From Pseudomonadota bacterium (lineage in GTDB: Bacteria; Pseudomonadota; Gammaproteobacteria; Burkholderiales; Burkholderiaceae_C): 12,640 nt of DNA. Under the pieces are notes generated by a model. The model was not told where the DNA came from. It did no database searches and saw nothing but the letters and a program-made list of their open reading frames with translations. The DNA is taken from NCBI GenBank assembly GCA_023438115.1, contig JAEZEB010000021.1, positions 1-12,640 of the forward strand, written 5' to 3'. The first letter of the stretch is position 1, and each line of letters begins with the position of its first letter. Position numbers and translations under genes: made by a program. Below are positions 1 through 6,317 of this stretch, piece after piece.

Positions 1-61
1 CCGGTGCCCACCGCCAGGAGTGGGCGCCGCGACGGGGCATGGCCCACCGCAGCCCAAAAAC

Positions 62-925
62 CTAACTCAACTCCCGATGCCGCTTCAGCGTCGTCCACCG
101 CGCCCCGAACTCCGCCGCCAGCTTCTCCACCAGGTACACGGAACGGTGCTGCCCGCCCGTGCAGCCGATGGCTACGGTGACGTAGCTGCGGTGGTTGCGC
201 GCGAGGGCTTCCAGCCAGTGGTCCAGGAAGGCGCAGATGTCGCCGTACATGTCCTGCACCTCCTCGATCTTCTCGAGGTAGTCCACCACCGGCGCGTCCA
301 GGCCGGTGAGTTCGCGCAGCTCGGGCTCGTAGTGCGGGTTGGGCAGCATGCGCACGTCGAACACGTAGTCGGCGTCCAGCGGGATGCCGCGCTTGTAGGA
401 GAAAGAGGCGAACACCAGCGTGAGCTGCGCCAGCGGCGCGGACAGCAGGCTCTTCACGTAGTCCTGCAGCTGCGCGGCGCGCAGCACGCTGCTGTCGATC
501 ACGTGGGCGTGCTCGCGCAGCTCGGAAAGCAGCTCGCGCTCCAGCTCGATCGCCTCCACGAGCGCGCGTTGCTGGTCGGTGCCGGCGTCCGCCGCCTTGG
601 ACAGCGGATGGCGGCGGCGCGTTTCGGAGAAGCGACGCACCAGCGTCTCGGTGGAGGCATCCAGGAACAGCGGCCGCACTGCGACGCCGCGCTGCATCAG
701 CTCGCGCAGTTGCCCGGGCACTTGCGGCAGCGAGGTGGCCGTGCGCACGTCCATGGCCACCGCCACGCGGCGCCGCGCGTCGATCTGCTGCAGGCCCACG
801 AAGGACAGCAGCAGCTCCGGCGGCAGGTTGTCCACGCAGAAGTAGCCGGCGTCTTCCAGCGCGCGCAAGGCCACGGACTTGCCGCTGCCCGACATGCCGG
901 TGATGAGGACGAGTTCGAGTGCCAT
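62..925 (-). CDS. rapZ: RapZ, RNase adaptor / P-loop nucleotide-binding protein
   Basis: The product is a 287-residue RapZ (YvcJ/YhbJ) family protein, close to the roughly 285 residues usual for the family. Seen in sequence: Walker A GMSGSGKS at residues 10-17, a short hydrophobic strand ending in MDVR (58-61), FSETRRRHPL (99-108), SFSYKRGIP (174-182), DVRMLPNPH (190-198) and the C-terminal family signature GCTGGQHRSVY (254-264). In enterobacteria RapZ binds the GlmZ/GlmY small RNAs and guides RNase E to control glmS, that is, glucosamine-6-phosphate supply. Whether betaproteobacterial RapZ does the same is less clear, so the exact role here is inference. The ATG at 925 is chosen because a GAGGA Shine-Dalgarno (934-938) lies 8 bases upstream and overlaps the recN stop codon, suggesting translational coupling. 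It is the last visible gene of the nadK-recN-rapZ operon. The frame stays open far upstream, but that part is antisense-like shadow inside recN. Confidence 0.95.
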   Translation of the reverse strand: MALELVLITGMSGSGKSVALRALEDAGYFCVDNLPPELLLSFVGLQQIDARRRVAVAMDVRTATSLPQVPGQLRELMQRGVAVRPLFLDASTETLVRRFSETRRRHPLSKAADAGTDQQRALVEAIELERELLSELREHAHVIDSSVLRAAQLQDYVKSLLSAPLAQLTLVFASFSYKRGIPLDADYVFDVRMLPNPHYEPELRELTGLDAPVVDYLEKIEEVQDMYGDICAFLDHWLEALARNHRSYVTVAIGCTGGQHRSVYLVEKLAAEFGARWTTLKRHRELS

Positions 926-936
926 GGCGACAGTCC

Positions 937-2601
937 TCAGCTGCGCGCGGCCGCCGCCGCGTCGCCCAGCATTTCCTTCGCGTGGGCCAGCGTGGTGCCG
1001 GACAGGCGTTCGCCGCCCAGCATGCGGGCGACCTCGGCCACCCGCTTCTCGCCTTCCACCGGCGCGACCCTGCTGGACACGCCGTCGTCCAGGCTCTGCT
1101 TGGCCACGACGAGGTGGTGATCCGCGCAGGCCGCCACCTGCGGCAGGTGGGTGACGGCCAGCACCTGCCGGTCGCGTCCGAGCTGCTTCATCAGGCGCCC
1201 CACGGTTTCCGCCACCGCGCCGCCCACACCCGAATCGACCTCGTCGAAGATCAGCGTCTGCGCGGTGCCCAGGCGGCTGGTGGTCACGGCGATCGCCAGG
1301 GCGATGCGCGAGAGCTCGCCACCCGAGGCTACCTTGCCCACGGGCCGCGGCGTGCTGCCCGCGTGGCCGGCGACGAGGAAAGCGACTTCCTCGAGCCCGA
1401 AGGCGGAGGGCGCTTCCAGTTTTTCCAGCGCCACCTCGAAGCGGCCGCCCTGCATGCCCAGGCCCTGCATCGCCGCCGTGACGGCCTTGGCGAGCTGCGG
1501 CGCCGCCTTGGCGCGCGCCTTGGCCAGCGAGCGTGCCTCGGCCAGGAAAGCCTCGTGTTCCTTCTTCTCCGTCGCTTCCAGCGCGGCGAGGTCGGCGGCG
1601 GCATCGAGTTTCTTCAGCTCCTCTTTCCAGCCCGCGAGCAGCGCCGGAAGTTCCGCGGGCGGGCGCTTGTAGCGGCGCGCGAGCGACAGCCACAGCGACA
1701 TGCGTTCGTCAAGTTCGGCGAGGCGTTGCGGATCGAGGTCGGTCTTGCGCAGGTAGGCCTGCAGAGAATGGGTCGCGTCCTCGATCTGCGCGAGGCTGGA
1801 GGCGAGCACCTCCGCCACTTCGCGGAACTGGGGCTCCAGGTGTTCCTGGTCGCGCAGCGTGTCCAGCGCTTGCGCGAGCGCGCGGCGGGCGCCGCCTTCG
1901 TCGCCATCGAGCAGTTCCTGCGCGCCCTGCGCGGCATCGAGCAGGGCCTGTGCGTGCGACAGCCGCGTGTGGCCGGCATTGAGCTCGTCCCACTCGTCGG
2001 CGCCGGGCGCAAGCTTGTCCACTTCGCCGATCTGCCAAGACAGGCGCTCGCGCTCGCGCTGCAGCGAATCCTGCGCGGTGCGGGCTTCCTGCAAGGCCTT
2101 CTGCGCGGCGCGCCAGCCGGCCCACAGCTGCTGCAGGCGCGCGGTGTCCAGGCCGGCGTAGCCATCGAGCAGGGCGCGCACCGAGGCGGGACGCGTGAGG
2201 CTTTGCCAGGCGTGCTGGCCGTGGATGTCGACCAGCTGTTCGCCCACTTCGCGCAGCTGCGTGGCCGTGGCGGTGCTGCCGTTGATCCAGGCGCGGCTGC
2301 GGCCCTGGGCGTCGATGGCGCGGCGCAGCAGCAGCGTTTCCCCGGCTTCGAAGCCGGATTCTTCCAGCCAGGGCGCGAGGGCGGGCGGCAAATCGAATTC
2401 GGCGCTGATCTCCGTGCGGGCGGCGCCTTCGCGGATCACGCCGGCGTCGCCCCGCGCGCCCAGCGCGAGCTGCAGCGCGTCGACCAGGATGGACTTGCCC
2501 GCGCCGGTTTCGCCGGTCAGCACGGAAAAGCCGTCGGCAAGCTCCAGGTCGAGCTCGCGGACGATCACGAAATCGCGCAGCGCTATGCGTTTGAGGCTCA
2601 T
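937..2601 (-). CDS. recN: DNA repair protein RecN
   Basis: This encodes a 554-residue RecN, normal full length for this SMC-like ATPase acting in double-strand-break repair with RecA. Seen: an N-terminal ATPase half-site beginning MSLKRIALRDFVIVRELDLE, Walker A GETGAGKS at residues 30-37, a long Leu/Glu/Ala/Arg-rich central coiled-coil region, then the ABC signature SGGELSRI (426-433), Walker B ending FDE (452-454) followed by VDSGVGG, and the H-loop THLPQ with His485. All residues needed for ATP binding and hydrolysis are present. The ATG at 2601 fits the family N-terminus exactly; the frame extends upstream but overlaps nadK without homology. Only 4 bases separate it from the nadK stop. A GAAGGGG run (2614-2620) lies rather far upstream, so initiation is probably coupled to nadK translation. 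No LexA-type operator was seen before the operon. Confidence 0.97.
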   Translation of the reverse strand: MSLKRIALRDFVIVRELDLELADGFSVLTGETGAGKSILVDALQLALGARGDAGVIREGAARTEISAEFDLPPALAPWLEESGFEAGETLLLRRAIDAQGRSRAWINGSTATATQLREVGEQLVDIHGQHAWQSLTRPASVRALLDGYAGLDTARLQQLWAGWRAAQKALQEARTAQDSLQRERERLSWQIGEVDKLAPGADEWDELNAGHTRLSHAQALLDAAQGAQELLDGDEGGARRALAQALDTLRDQEHLEPQFREVAEVLASSLAQIEDATHSLQAYLRKTDLDPQRLAELDERMSLWLSLARRYKRPPAELPALLAGWKEELKKLDAAADLAALEATEKKEHEAFLAEARSLAKARAKAAPQLAKAVTAAMQGLGMQGGRFEVALEKLEAPSAFGLEEVAFLVAGHAGSTPRPVGKVASGGELSRIALAIAVTTSRLGTAQTLIFDEVDSGVGGAVAETVGRLMKQLGRDRQVLAVTHLPQVAACADHHLVVAKQSLDDGVSSRVAPVEGEKRVAEVARMLGGERLSGTTLAHAKEMLGDAAAAARS

Positions 2602-2605
2602 GGCG

Positions 2606-3502
2606 TCAGGCCGCCCCTTCGTTCCAGTGCAGCTTCTTGCGCAGGGTGTCGAAGTAGGTCCATCCCCGGGGGTGCAGGAATCGTACCTTGTGCTCCGAGC
2701 GCCGCACGGTGACGCGGTCCCCATGCAACAGGGAAGCCAGCGACTGCATGTCGAAATTGGCACTGGCATCGCGCCCGGCCACCACCTCGATGGCGATCTC
2801 CACGTCGTCCGGCAGCACGATGGGCCGGTTGGAAAGCGTGTGCGGCGCGATGGGCACCAGCACCCAGCCCGGAATGGAGGGGTGCAGCAGCGGGCCGCCC
2901 GCGGACAGCGCGTAGGCGCTGGAACCCGTGGGCGAAGCGACGATCAAACCGTCCGCCCGCTGGTTGGAGACGAAATGGCCGTCCACTTCCACCCGCAGTT
3001 CCACCATGCCCGAGGTGGCGCCGCGGTTCACCACCACGTCGTTCATCGCCAGGGCGTCGAAGACGATCCGGCCGTCGCGCACCACCTGCGCGTGCATCAG
3101 CGAGCGCACGTCCGCGTCGTACTCGCCCGCCAGCATGGGCGGCAGCACGGTGCGATACTGGTCCAGCGGAATGTCGGTGATGAAGCCCAGGCGGCCCTGG
3201 TTCACGCCGATCAGGGGCACGCCGTGGCAGGCGAGCTGCCGGCCTATGCCCAGCATCGTGCCGTCGCCGCCCACCACCAGGCCCAGGTCGCATTGCGTAC
3301 CCATGGCCGCGACATCGGCGGTGGGGTAGCCCGAAAGTCCTGCGTTGGCGGCGGTGTCGCGTTCCACCACCACCTGGCAGCCCTGGGATGCGAGAAATTG
3401 CGCGATCTCCTCCAGCGCGGCGCGCGTGGCGGCCGCCATCGCGGGTGCGGTGGCGGTGTGGTACTTGCCGAAGAGGCCCACGTGCCGGAAGATCGAATCC
3501 AT
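2606..3502 (-). CDS. nadK: NAD kinase
   Basis: This ATP-dependent NAD kinase (about 298 residues) makes NADP from NAD in the cytosol. Seen: the catalytic GGDGT motif at residues 78-82, GRLGFITD just after it, AMNDVVVNRG (the NE/ND motif region), and ADGLIVASPTGSSAYALSAG forming the NAD-binding segment. Length and motif order match bacterial NadK. Three start codons lie in a row: TTG at 3508, ATG at 3505 and ATG at 3502. I prefer 3502 because MDSIFRHV aligns with the usual short N-terminus, but 3505 is equally compatible. There is no Shine-Dalgarno sequence. Instead TGTAAT on this strand (3509-3514) ends 6 bases before the 3502 ATG, which would suit a leaderless mRNA. It is the first gene of the nadK-recN-rapZ operon and is divergent from hrcA. 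Confidence 0.96.
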   Translation of the reverse strand: MDSIFRHVGLFGKYHTATAPAMAAATRAALEEIAQFLASQGCQVVVERDTAANAGLSGYPTADVAAMGTQCDLGLVVGGDGTMLGIGRQLACHGVPLIGVNQGRLGFITDIPLDQYRTVLPPMLAGEYDADVRSLMHAQVVRDGRIVFDALAMNDVVVNRGATSGMVELRVEVDGHFVSNQRADGLIVASPTGSSAYALSAGGPLLHPSIPGWVLVPIAPHTLSNRPIVLPDDVEIAIEVVAGRDASANFDMQSLASLLHGDRVTVRRSEHKVRFLHPRGWTYFDTLRKKLHWNEGAA

Positions 3503-3508
3503 CATCAA

Positions 3509-3517
3509 ATTACATCA
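3509..3517 (-). promoter_or_regulatory. Candidate extended -10 element for the nadK-recN-rapZ operon
   Basis: Reading the minus strand, TGATGTAAT occurs here: a TGTAAT hexamer (3509-3514) preceded by TGA, which fits the extended -10 form TGn. It stands in an unusually A/T-rich pocket between nadK and hrcA. Transcription beginning 6-7 bases downstream would start at or next to the nadK ATG. No convincing -35 is visible. The assignment is by pattern only. Confidence 0.4.
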
Positions 3518-3518
3518 T

Positions 3519-3524
3519 TAAAAT
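3519..3524 (+). promoter_or_regulatory. Candidate -10 element for hrcA
   Basis: TAAAAT differs from the sigma-70 -10 consensus at one position and lies in the A/T-rich patch of the nadK-hrcA intergenic region, 25 bases before the hrcA ATG. That would give a leader of roughly 18-20 bases. The -35 region would fall inside the nadK start and is not recognisable. No CIRCE inverted repeat was seen here, so autoregulation by HrcA is not supported by the visible sequence. Confidence 0.35.
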
Positions 3525-3549
3525 TGACCAGCAGGCCCCGTCCCCTCCC

Positions 3550-4560
3550 ATGAAGCTCGACGACCGCGCCAAGCTGTTGCTCAAAGCCCTGATCGAGCGC
3601 TACATCGCCGAGGGGCAGCCCGTGGGCTCGCGCACCCTGTCGCGCGCCTCGGGCCTCGAACTGTCCCCCGCCACCATCCGCAACGTCATGTCGGACCTGG
3701 AGGAGCTGGGGCTGGTGGCCAGCCCCCATACCTCTGCAGGCCGCGTGCCCACGGCGCGCGGCTACCGCCTGTTCGTGGACACCATGCTCACGGTGCGCCG
3801 CGAGGAATTCGCGGCCCCCGTTTCGCTGCCCAACGACCAGCCGCAGCGCGTGATCGCGCACGCGGCGCAGATGCTCTCGAACATGTCGCAGTTCGTGGGC
3901 GTGGTGGTGGCGCCGCGGCGCAGCTCGGTCTTCCGCCACATCGAGTTCCTCCGCCTGTCGGAACGCCGCTTCCTGGTGATCATCGTCTCGCCCGACGGCG
4001 ACGTGCAGAACCGCGTGGTGCACACGCCCGCGGACTACACCCAGTCGCAGCTGGCCGAGGCCGCCAACTACCTGAACGCCAACTACGCGGGCCTGACCAT
4101 CGAGGAGGTGCGCGAGCGCCTGAAGGGCGAGGTGGAGCAGCTGCGCGGCGAGATCGTCACGCTGATGCAGACGGCGGTGGAGGCCAGCTCCGAGGCCATG
4201 CAGCAGGACCAGGAGGAGGTGGTCATCTCCGGCGAGCGCAACCTGCTCTCGGTGAGCGATTTCGCCAGCGACATGACCAACCTGCGCCATGCCTTCGAGC
4301 TCTTCGAGCAGAAGACGCAGCTGATGCGCCTGCTGGACGTCTCCAGCCAGGCCGAGGGCGTGCGCATCTTCATCGGCGGCGAAAGCCAGATCGTGCCCTT
4401 CGAGGAGCTGTCGGTGGTGAGCGCGCCCTACGAGGTGGACGGCCAGGTGGTCGGTACCCTCGGCGTGATCGGCCCGACGCGCATGGCCTACGACCGCATG
4501 ATCCAGATCGTGGACATCACGTCGCGGCTGGTGACGAATGCGTTGAGCCACAAGCCGTAG
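3550..4560 (+). CDS. hrcA: Heat-inducible transcription repressor HrcA
   Basis: This 336-residue HrcA is a dimeric repressor that binds CIRCE operators before groESL and dnaK-type heat-shock genes and depends on GroEL for activity. Seen: an N-terminal winged helix (residues about 1-77), including PVGSRTL, SPATIRNVMSDLEELGL and SPHTSAGRVPTARGYRLFVD, all hallmark HrcA segments. The GAF-like core follows, with SQFVGVVVAPR, and the C-terminal part has VRIFIGGES and GTLGVIGPTRMAYDRMI. The product is full length with no breaks. The ATG at 3550 gives the standard MKLDDRAKLLLKALIERYI start. No good Shine-Dalgarno precedes it (the leader is C-rich). It is separate from grpE-dnaK-dnaJ in this window and lies beside nadK, an arrangement I recall as common in Burkholderiales. 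Confidence 0.97.
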   Translation: MKLDDRAKLLLKALIERYIAEGQPVGSRTLSRASGLELSPATIRNVMSDLEELGLVASPHTSAGRVPTARGYRLFVDTMLTVRREEFAAPVSLPNDQPQRVIAHAAQMLSNMSQFVGVVVAPRRSSVFRHIEFLRLSERRFLVIIVSPDGDVQNRVVHTPADYTQSQLAEAANYLNANYAGLTIEEVRERLKGEVEQLRGEIVTLMQTAVEASSEAMQQDQEEVVISGERNLLSVSDFASDMTNLRHAFELFEQKTQLMRLLDVSSQAEGVRIFIGGESQIVPFEELSVVSAPYEVDGQVVGTLGVIGPTRMAYDRMIQIVDITSRLVTNALSHKP

Positions 4561-4579
4561 TCGCCGCACCGGCCTTGTC

Positions 4580-4600
4580 ATCCCGGGCTCGACCCGGGAT
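4580..4600. repeat. REP-like perfect palindrome after hrcA
   Basis: ATCCCGGG (4580-4587) and CCCGGGAT (4593-4600) are perfect inverted arms of 8 bases around the loop CTCGA. The wider unit, GTCATCCCGGGCTCGACCCG continuing GGATCCA, has the look of a dispersed palindromic repeat common in GC-rich proteobacterial genomes. It lies 19 bases after the hrcA stop. It may also act as a hairpin terminator or mRNA stabiliser, but there is no T tract. Only one copy was seen in the window, so its repeat status is inferred from resemblance. Confidence 0.6.
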
Positions 4601-4638
4601 CCACGCGGCGCCCGCCAGGCCCTCGCCCCACGCACCCC

Positions 4639-4644
4639 TACAAT
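4639..4644 (+). promoter_or_regulatory. -10 element of the CAT-anticodon tRNA gene
   Basis: TACAAT is a near-consensus -10 hexamer and stands out in otherwise G/C-rich sequence. It ends 10 bases before the tRNA 5' end, giving a transcript that starts a few bases upstream of the mature tRNA. The -35 region is not recognisable. Confidence 0.55.
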
Positions 4645-4654
4645 CCCCGCAGGC

Positions 4655-4731
<77 letters not shown>

Positions 4732-4745
4732 GCAGCGAGCACTCC

Positions 4746-4751
4746 CATAAT
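4746..4751 (+). promoter_or_regulatory. Candidate -10 element before the FUSC gene
   Basis: CATAAT lies between the tRNA 3' end and the FUSC start codon, ending 7 bases before the ATG at 4759. Transcription from it would start at or within a base or two of the start codon, implying a leaderless mRNA. No Shine-Dalgarno is visible. Alternatively the gene is read through from the tRNA promoter, as no terminator separates them. Confidence 0.35.
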
Positions 4752-4758
4752 CCGGCCG

Positions 4759-5853
4759 ATGGAGCGCCACGCCCCTTTCTGGTCGCGCTGGAAAGATCTT
4801 CTCCTGCGCGAACTGCGGGACCTCGTCGCCGTCCGTCGCAGCGACCGGCCCTGGGAGATGCCCATGGCCGCGGCCTTGTGCAGCGGTCTTCCGATCTTCA
4901 TCGCCGCCTGGTACGGCAATCTCGCGCTCGGGCTGGCCGCCACGCTGGGCGGCCAGGTGTTCCTGTACCTGCCGGCCACGCGGCTGTCGCATCGCATGGC
5001 CTGGCTCATGGCCTGCGCGTTCGGCATGGCCGGCAGCTATGCACTGGGCATCCTGACCCACGTCTTTCCGCCGCTGGCGCTGCCCGTGCTGGTGCTGATC
5101 ACGATCGTCGTTACGATGATCTGCCGCTTCTACGGCGTGCCGCCGCCGGGCAGCCTCTTCTTCGTGATGGCCGCGGCGATCGCGGCGTACACGCCCGCGG
5201 GCGATGAGGCGCTGGTGCGCGTGGGTGCGCTCACGATGGGATGCCTGCTGGCCGTGGCAATCGCCTTCGTCTACAGCCTCTACATCGTCGGCCGCCGCGG
5301 GGTGCCGCAGCCGCCGCCGGTGCATCAGCCGGACTTCGACTATGTGGTGCTCGACTCCGTCGTCATCGGCGGCTTCGTGGGCCTGTCACTGCTGATCGCG
5401 CACGCGCTGCAGGTGGAGCGGCCTTACTGGGTGCCCGTGACCTGCCTGGCCATCCTGCAGGGCGTTTCGATCCGGGCGGTCTGGCTGCGGCAGTTGCACC
5501 GGATCGCCGGCACCGCCGTGGGCCTGCTGGTGTTCGTGGCCATCGCGAAGTGGCCGCTCAATGCCTGGGGCGTCGCGGCCGTCCTCACCATGCTGACTTT
5601 CGTGATCGAGACGCTCGTGGTGCGCCACTACGGGTTGGCGACGGTGTTCATCACGCCGCTGACCATCCTGCTTGCCGAAGCGGCGCACACGCCGATGCTG
5701 ACGGATGCGCAGTCGGTGATGCAGGCGCGGCTGGTGGATACGGTGATCGGCGCGGTGGTGGGCCTGGTCGGCGGCGCATGCCTGCACCTGCCGCGTTTCC
5801 GGGCGGCAGTGCGCGCGGGCCTGCGCAGGGTTCTGCCGGTGAACGATGCGTGA
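4759..5853 (+). CDS. FUSC family inner-membrane protein
   Basis: This encodes a 364-residue polytopic membrane protein with two similar halves. Hydrophobic segments lie roughly at residues 36-52, 55-73, 80-100, 105-123, 131-146 and 153-177, then after a hydrophilic Pro-rich link (180-196) at about 198-217, 222-240, 248-264, 268-287, 290-309 and 325-343. The second half carries the FUSC-type segment ERPYWVPVTCLAILQ (220-234) followed by RQLHRIAGTAVG (244-255), a conserved feature of fusaric-acid-resistance-like and aromatic-acid exporter subunits (FUSC_2). Family members are linked to export of aromatic or hydroxylated acids, often with an AaeA-type periplasmic adaptor. No such partner is present here, and the protein lacks the long soluble domain of AaeB-type exporters, so the substrate is unknown. 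The N-terminus MERHAPFWSRWKDLLLREL is cytoplasmic and basic. The gene begins 27 bases after the tRNA and ends 15 bases from the convergent small gene. Confidence 0.85.
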   Translation: MERHAPFWSRWKDLLLRELRDLVAVRRSDRPWEMPMAAALCSGLPIFIAAWYGNLALGLAATLGGQVFLYLPATRLSHRMAWLMACAFGMAGSYALGILTHVFPPLALPVLVLITIVVTMICRFYGVPPPGSLFFVMAAAIAAYTPAGDEALVRVGALTMGCLLAVAIAFVYSLYIVGRRGVPQPPPVHQPDFDYVVLDSVVIGGFVGLSLLIAHALQVERPYWVPVTCLAILQGVSIRAVWLRQLHRIAGTAVGLLVFVAIAKWPLNAWGVAAVLTMLTFVIETLVVRHYGLATVFITPLTILLAEAAHTPMLTDAQSVMQARLVDTVIGAVVGLVGGACLHLPRFRAAVRAGLRRVLPVNDA

Positions 5854-5868
5854 GCGCGCTCCGCGCGG

Positions 5869-6069
5869 TCAGTTGTGCTCGCGCGGGCGGTCGGCCTTGG
5901 GCTTGTCTTCGCCGGTGAGCCGCATGTGCTCTTCCAGCAGGTGCTGGTAGGCGCAACGGCTCTCGGGTTCGTAGGGCAGGCGGGCCACGGCCTGCATCAG
6001 CTGGTGTTCCAGCCGGCGGCGCGTGAAGCTGGCGCGCAGGCTCTCGGTGAACTGGGCAATGGTTGCCAT
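5869..6069 (-). CDS. Small hypothetical protein, 66 residues
   Basis: I do not recognise this family. The protein is short, soluble and predicted helical. The first part (MATIAQFTESLRASFTRRRL) is amphipathic and basic, followed by EHQLMQAVARLPYEPESR, then CAYQHLLEEHMRL, and a charged tail (GEDKPKADRPREHN). There is no signal peptide, membrane segment or Cys-based metal site. Support for its being real: a GAGGA Shine-Dalgarno (6080-6084) 10 bases before the ATG, non-repetitive composition, and a possible upstream ORF whose stop codon overlaps its ATG as TGATG. An A/T-rich AATAAT (minus strand, 6093-6098) could be a -10 with a short leader. It is convergent with the FUSC gene and unrelated in strand to the downstream CoA operon. 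Function unknown; whether it is translated is likely but unproven. Confidence 0.55.
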   Translation of the reverse strand: MATIAQFTESLRASFTRRRLEHQLMQAVARLPYEPESRCAYQHLLEEHMRLTGEDKPKADRPREHN

Positions 6070-6176
6070 CAGGCGCTGGTCCTCACGGGCGCATTATTGA
6101 CGAGCACGAAGCCCATCCTGCTGCATATAGGGCCCGCCCGATAAGCGGTCGACGGCATCTTGGCGCCTTCTTGCAT
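6069..6176 (-). CDS. Possible 35-codon leader ORF coupled to the small gene
   Basis: An ATG at 6176 is preceded by AGGAG (6181-6185 on this strand, spacing 4 bases) and opens a 35-residue frame beginning MQEGAKMPSTAYRAGPICSR and ending VNNAPVRTSA. Its TGA shares one base with the ATG of the downstream 66-codon gene, the classic geometry of translational coupling. The peptide contains RAGP at residues 13-16, the four residues that end the SecM arrest motif, but lacks the upstream Phe/Trp residues of SecM. A stem-loop just upstream (6184-6207) overlaps part of the ribosome binding site. It could be a regulatory leader peptide or a chance open frame; short length and high GC make chance a serious alternative. 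No signal peptide is evident. Confidence 0.28.
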   Translation of the reverse strand: MQEGAKMPSTAYRAGPICSRMGFVLVNNAPVRTSA

Positions 6177-6183
6177 CGCTCTC

Positions 6184-6207
6184 CTCTCGGCTTCGCCGGG
6201 CCGAAAG
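6184..6207 (-). promoter_or_regulatory. Stem-loop next to the leader-ORF ribosome binding site
   Basis: On the minus-strand RNA, CUUUCGGC pairs with GCCGAGAG over 8 base pairs (one G-U) around the loop CCGGCGAA. In the plus-strand RNA the same position is a C-A mismatch, so the fold is better on the strand that carries the leader ORF. Its 3' arm runs into the AGGAG ribosome binding site. This suggests possible translational control, but no fold energy was computed. Confidence 0.3.
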
Positions 6208-6302
6208 CATTGCGGCTGAGGCAGGAATGCGATGTAGGACAAGGTCGACTCGTTTGTCGGGCAGAGTGTGGATCACGCCGGCGGGGCCGTGGTTCCGAAG
6301 GC

Positions 6303-6311
6303 TGGTGTAAT
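6303..6311 (+). promoter_or_regulatory. Candidate extended -10 element of the CoA operon
   Basis: TGGTGTAAT contains the TGTAAT hexamer (6306-6311) preceded by TGG, which fits an extended -10. It ends 6 bases before the ATG at 6318, so the mRNA would begin at the start codon. No Shine-Dalgarno and no clear -35 are visible. It has the same layout as the element before nadK. Confidence 0.42.
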
Positions 6312-6317
6312 CCGTGC

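Noticed and set aside
919..2712. Plus-strand frame of about 600 codons opposite recN
   Set aside because: It is the complement of recN codons; no family features, and recN has all catalytic motifs.
3506..3549. CIRCE operator before hrcA
   Set aside because: The TTAGCACTC-N9-GAGTGCTAA inverted repeat was looked for in the intergenic region and not found.
2195..3553. Long plus-strand frame of about 450 codons opposite recN and nadK
   Set aside because: It is antisense to two well-conserved genes, has low-complexity Arg/Ser/His-rich composition and arises from GC-rich codon usage.
5854..5868. Bidirectional terminator between the FUSC gene and the convergent small gene
   Set aside because: The gap is only 15 bases of G/C-rich sequence with short GCGC repeats and no T tract on either strand; not supportable as a terminator.
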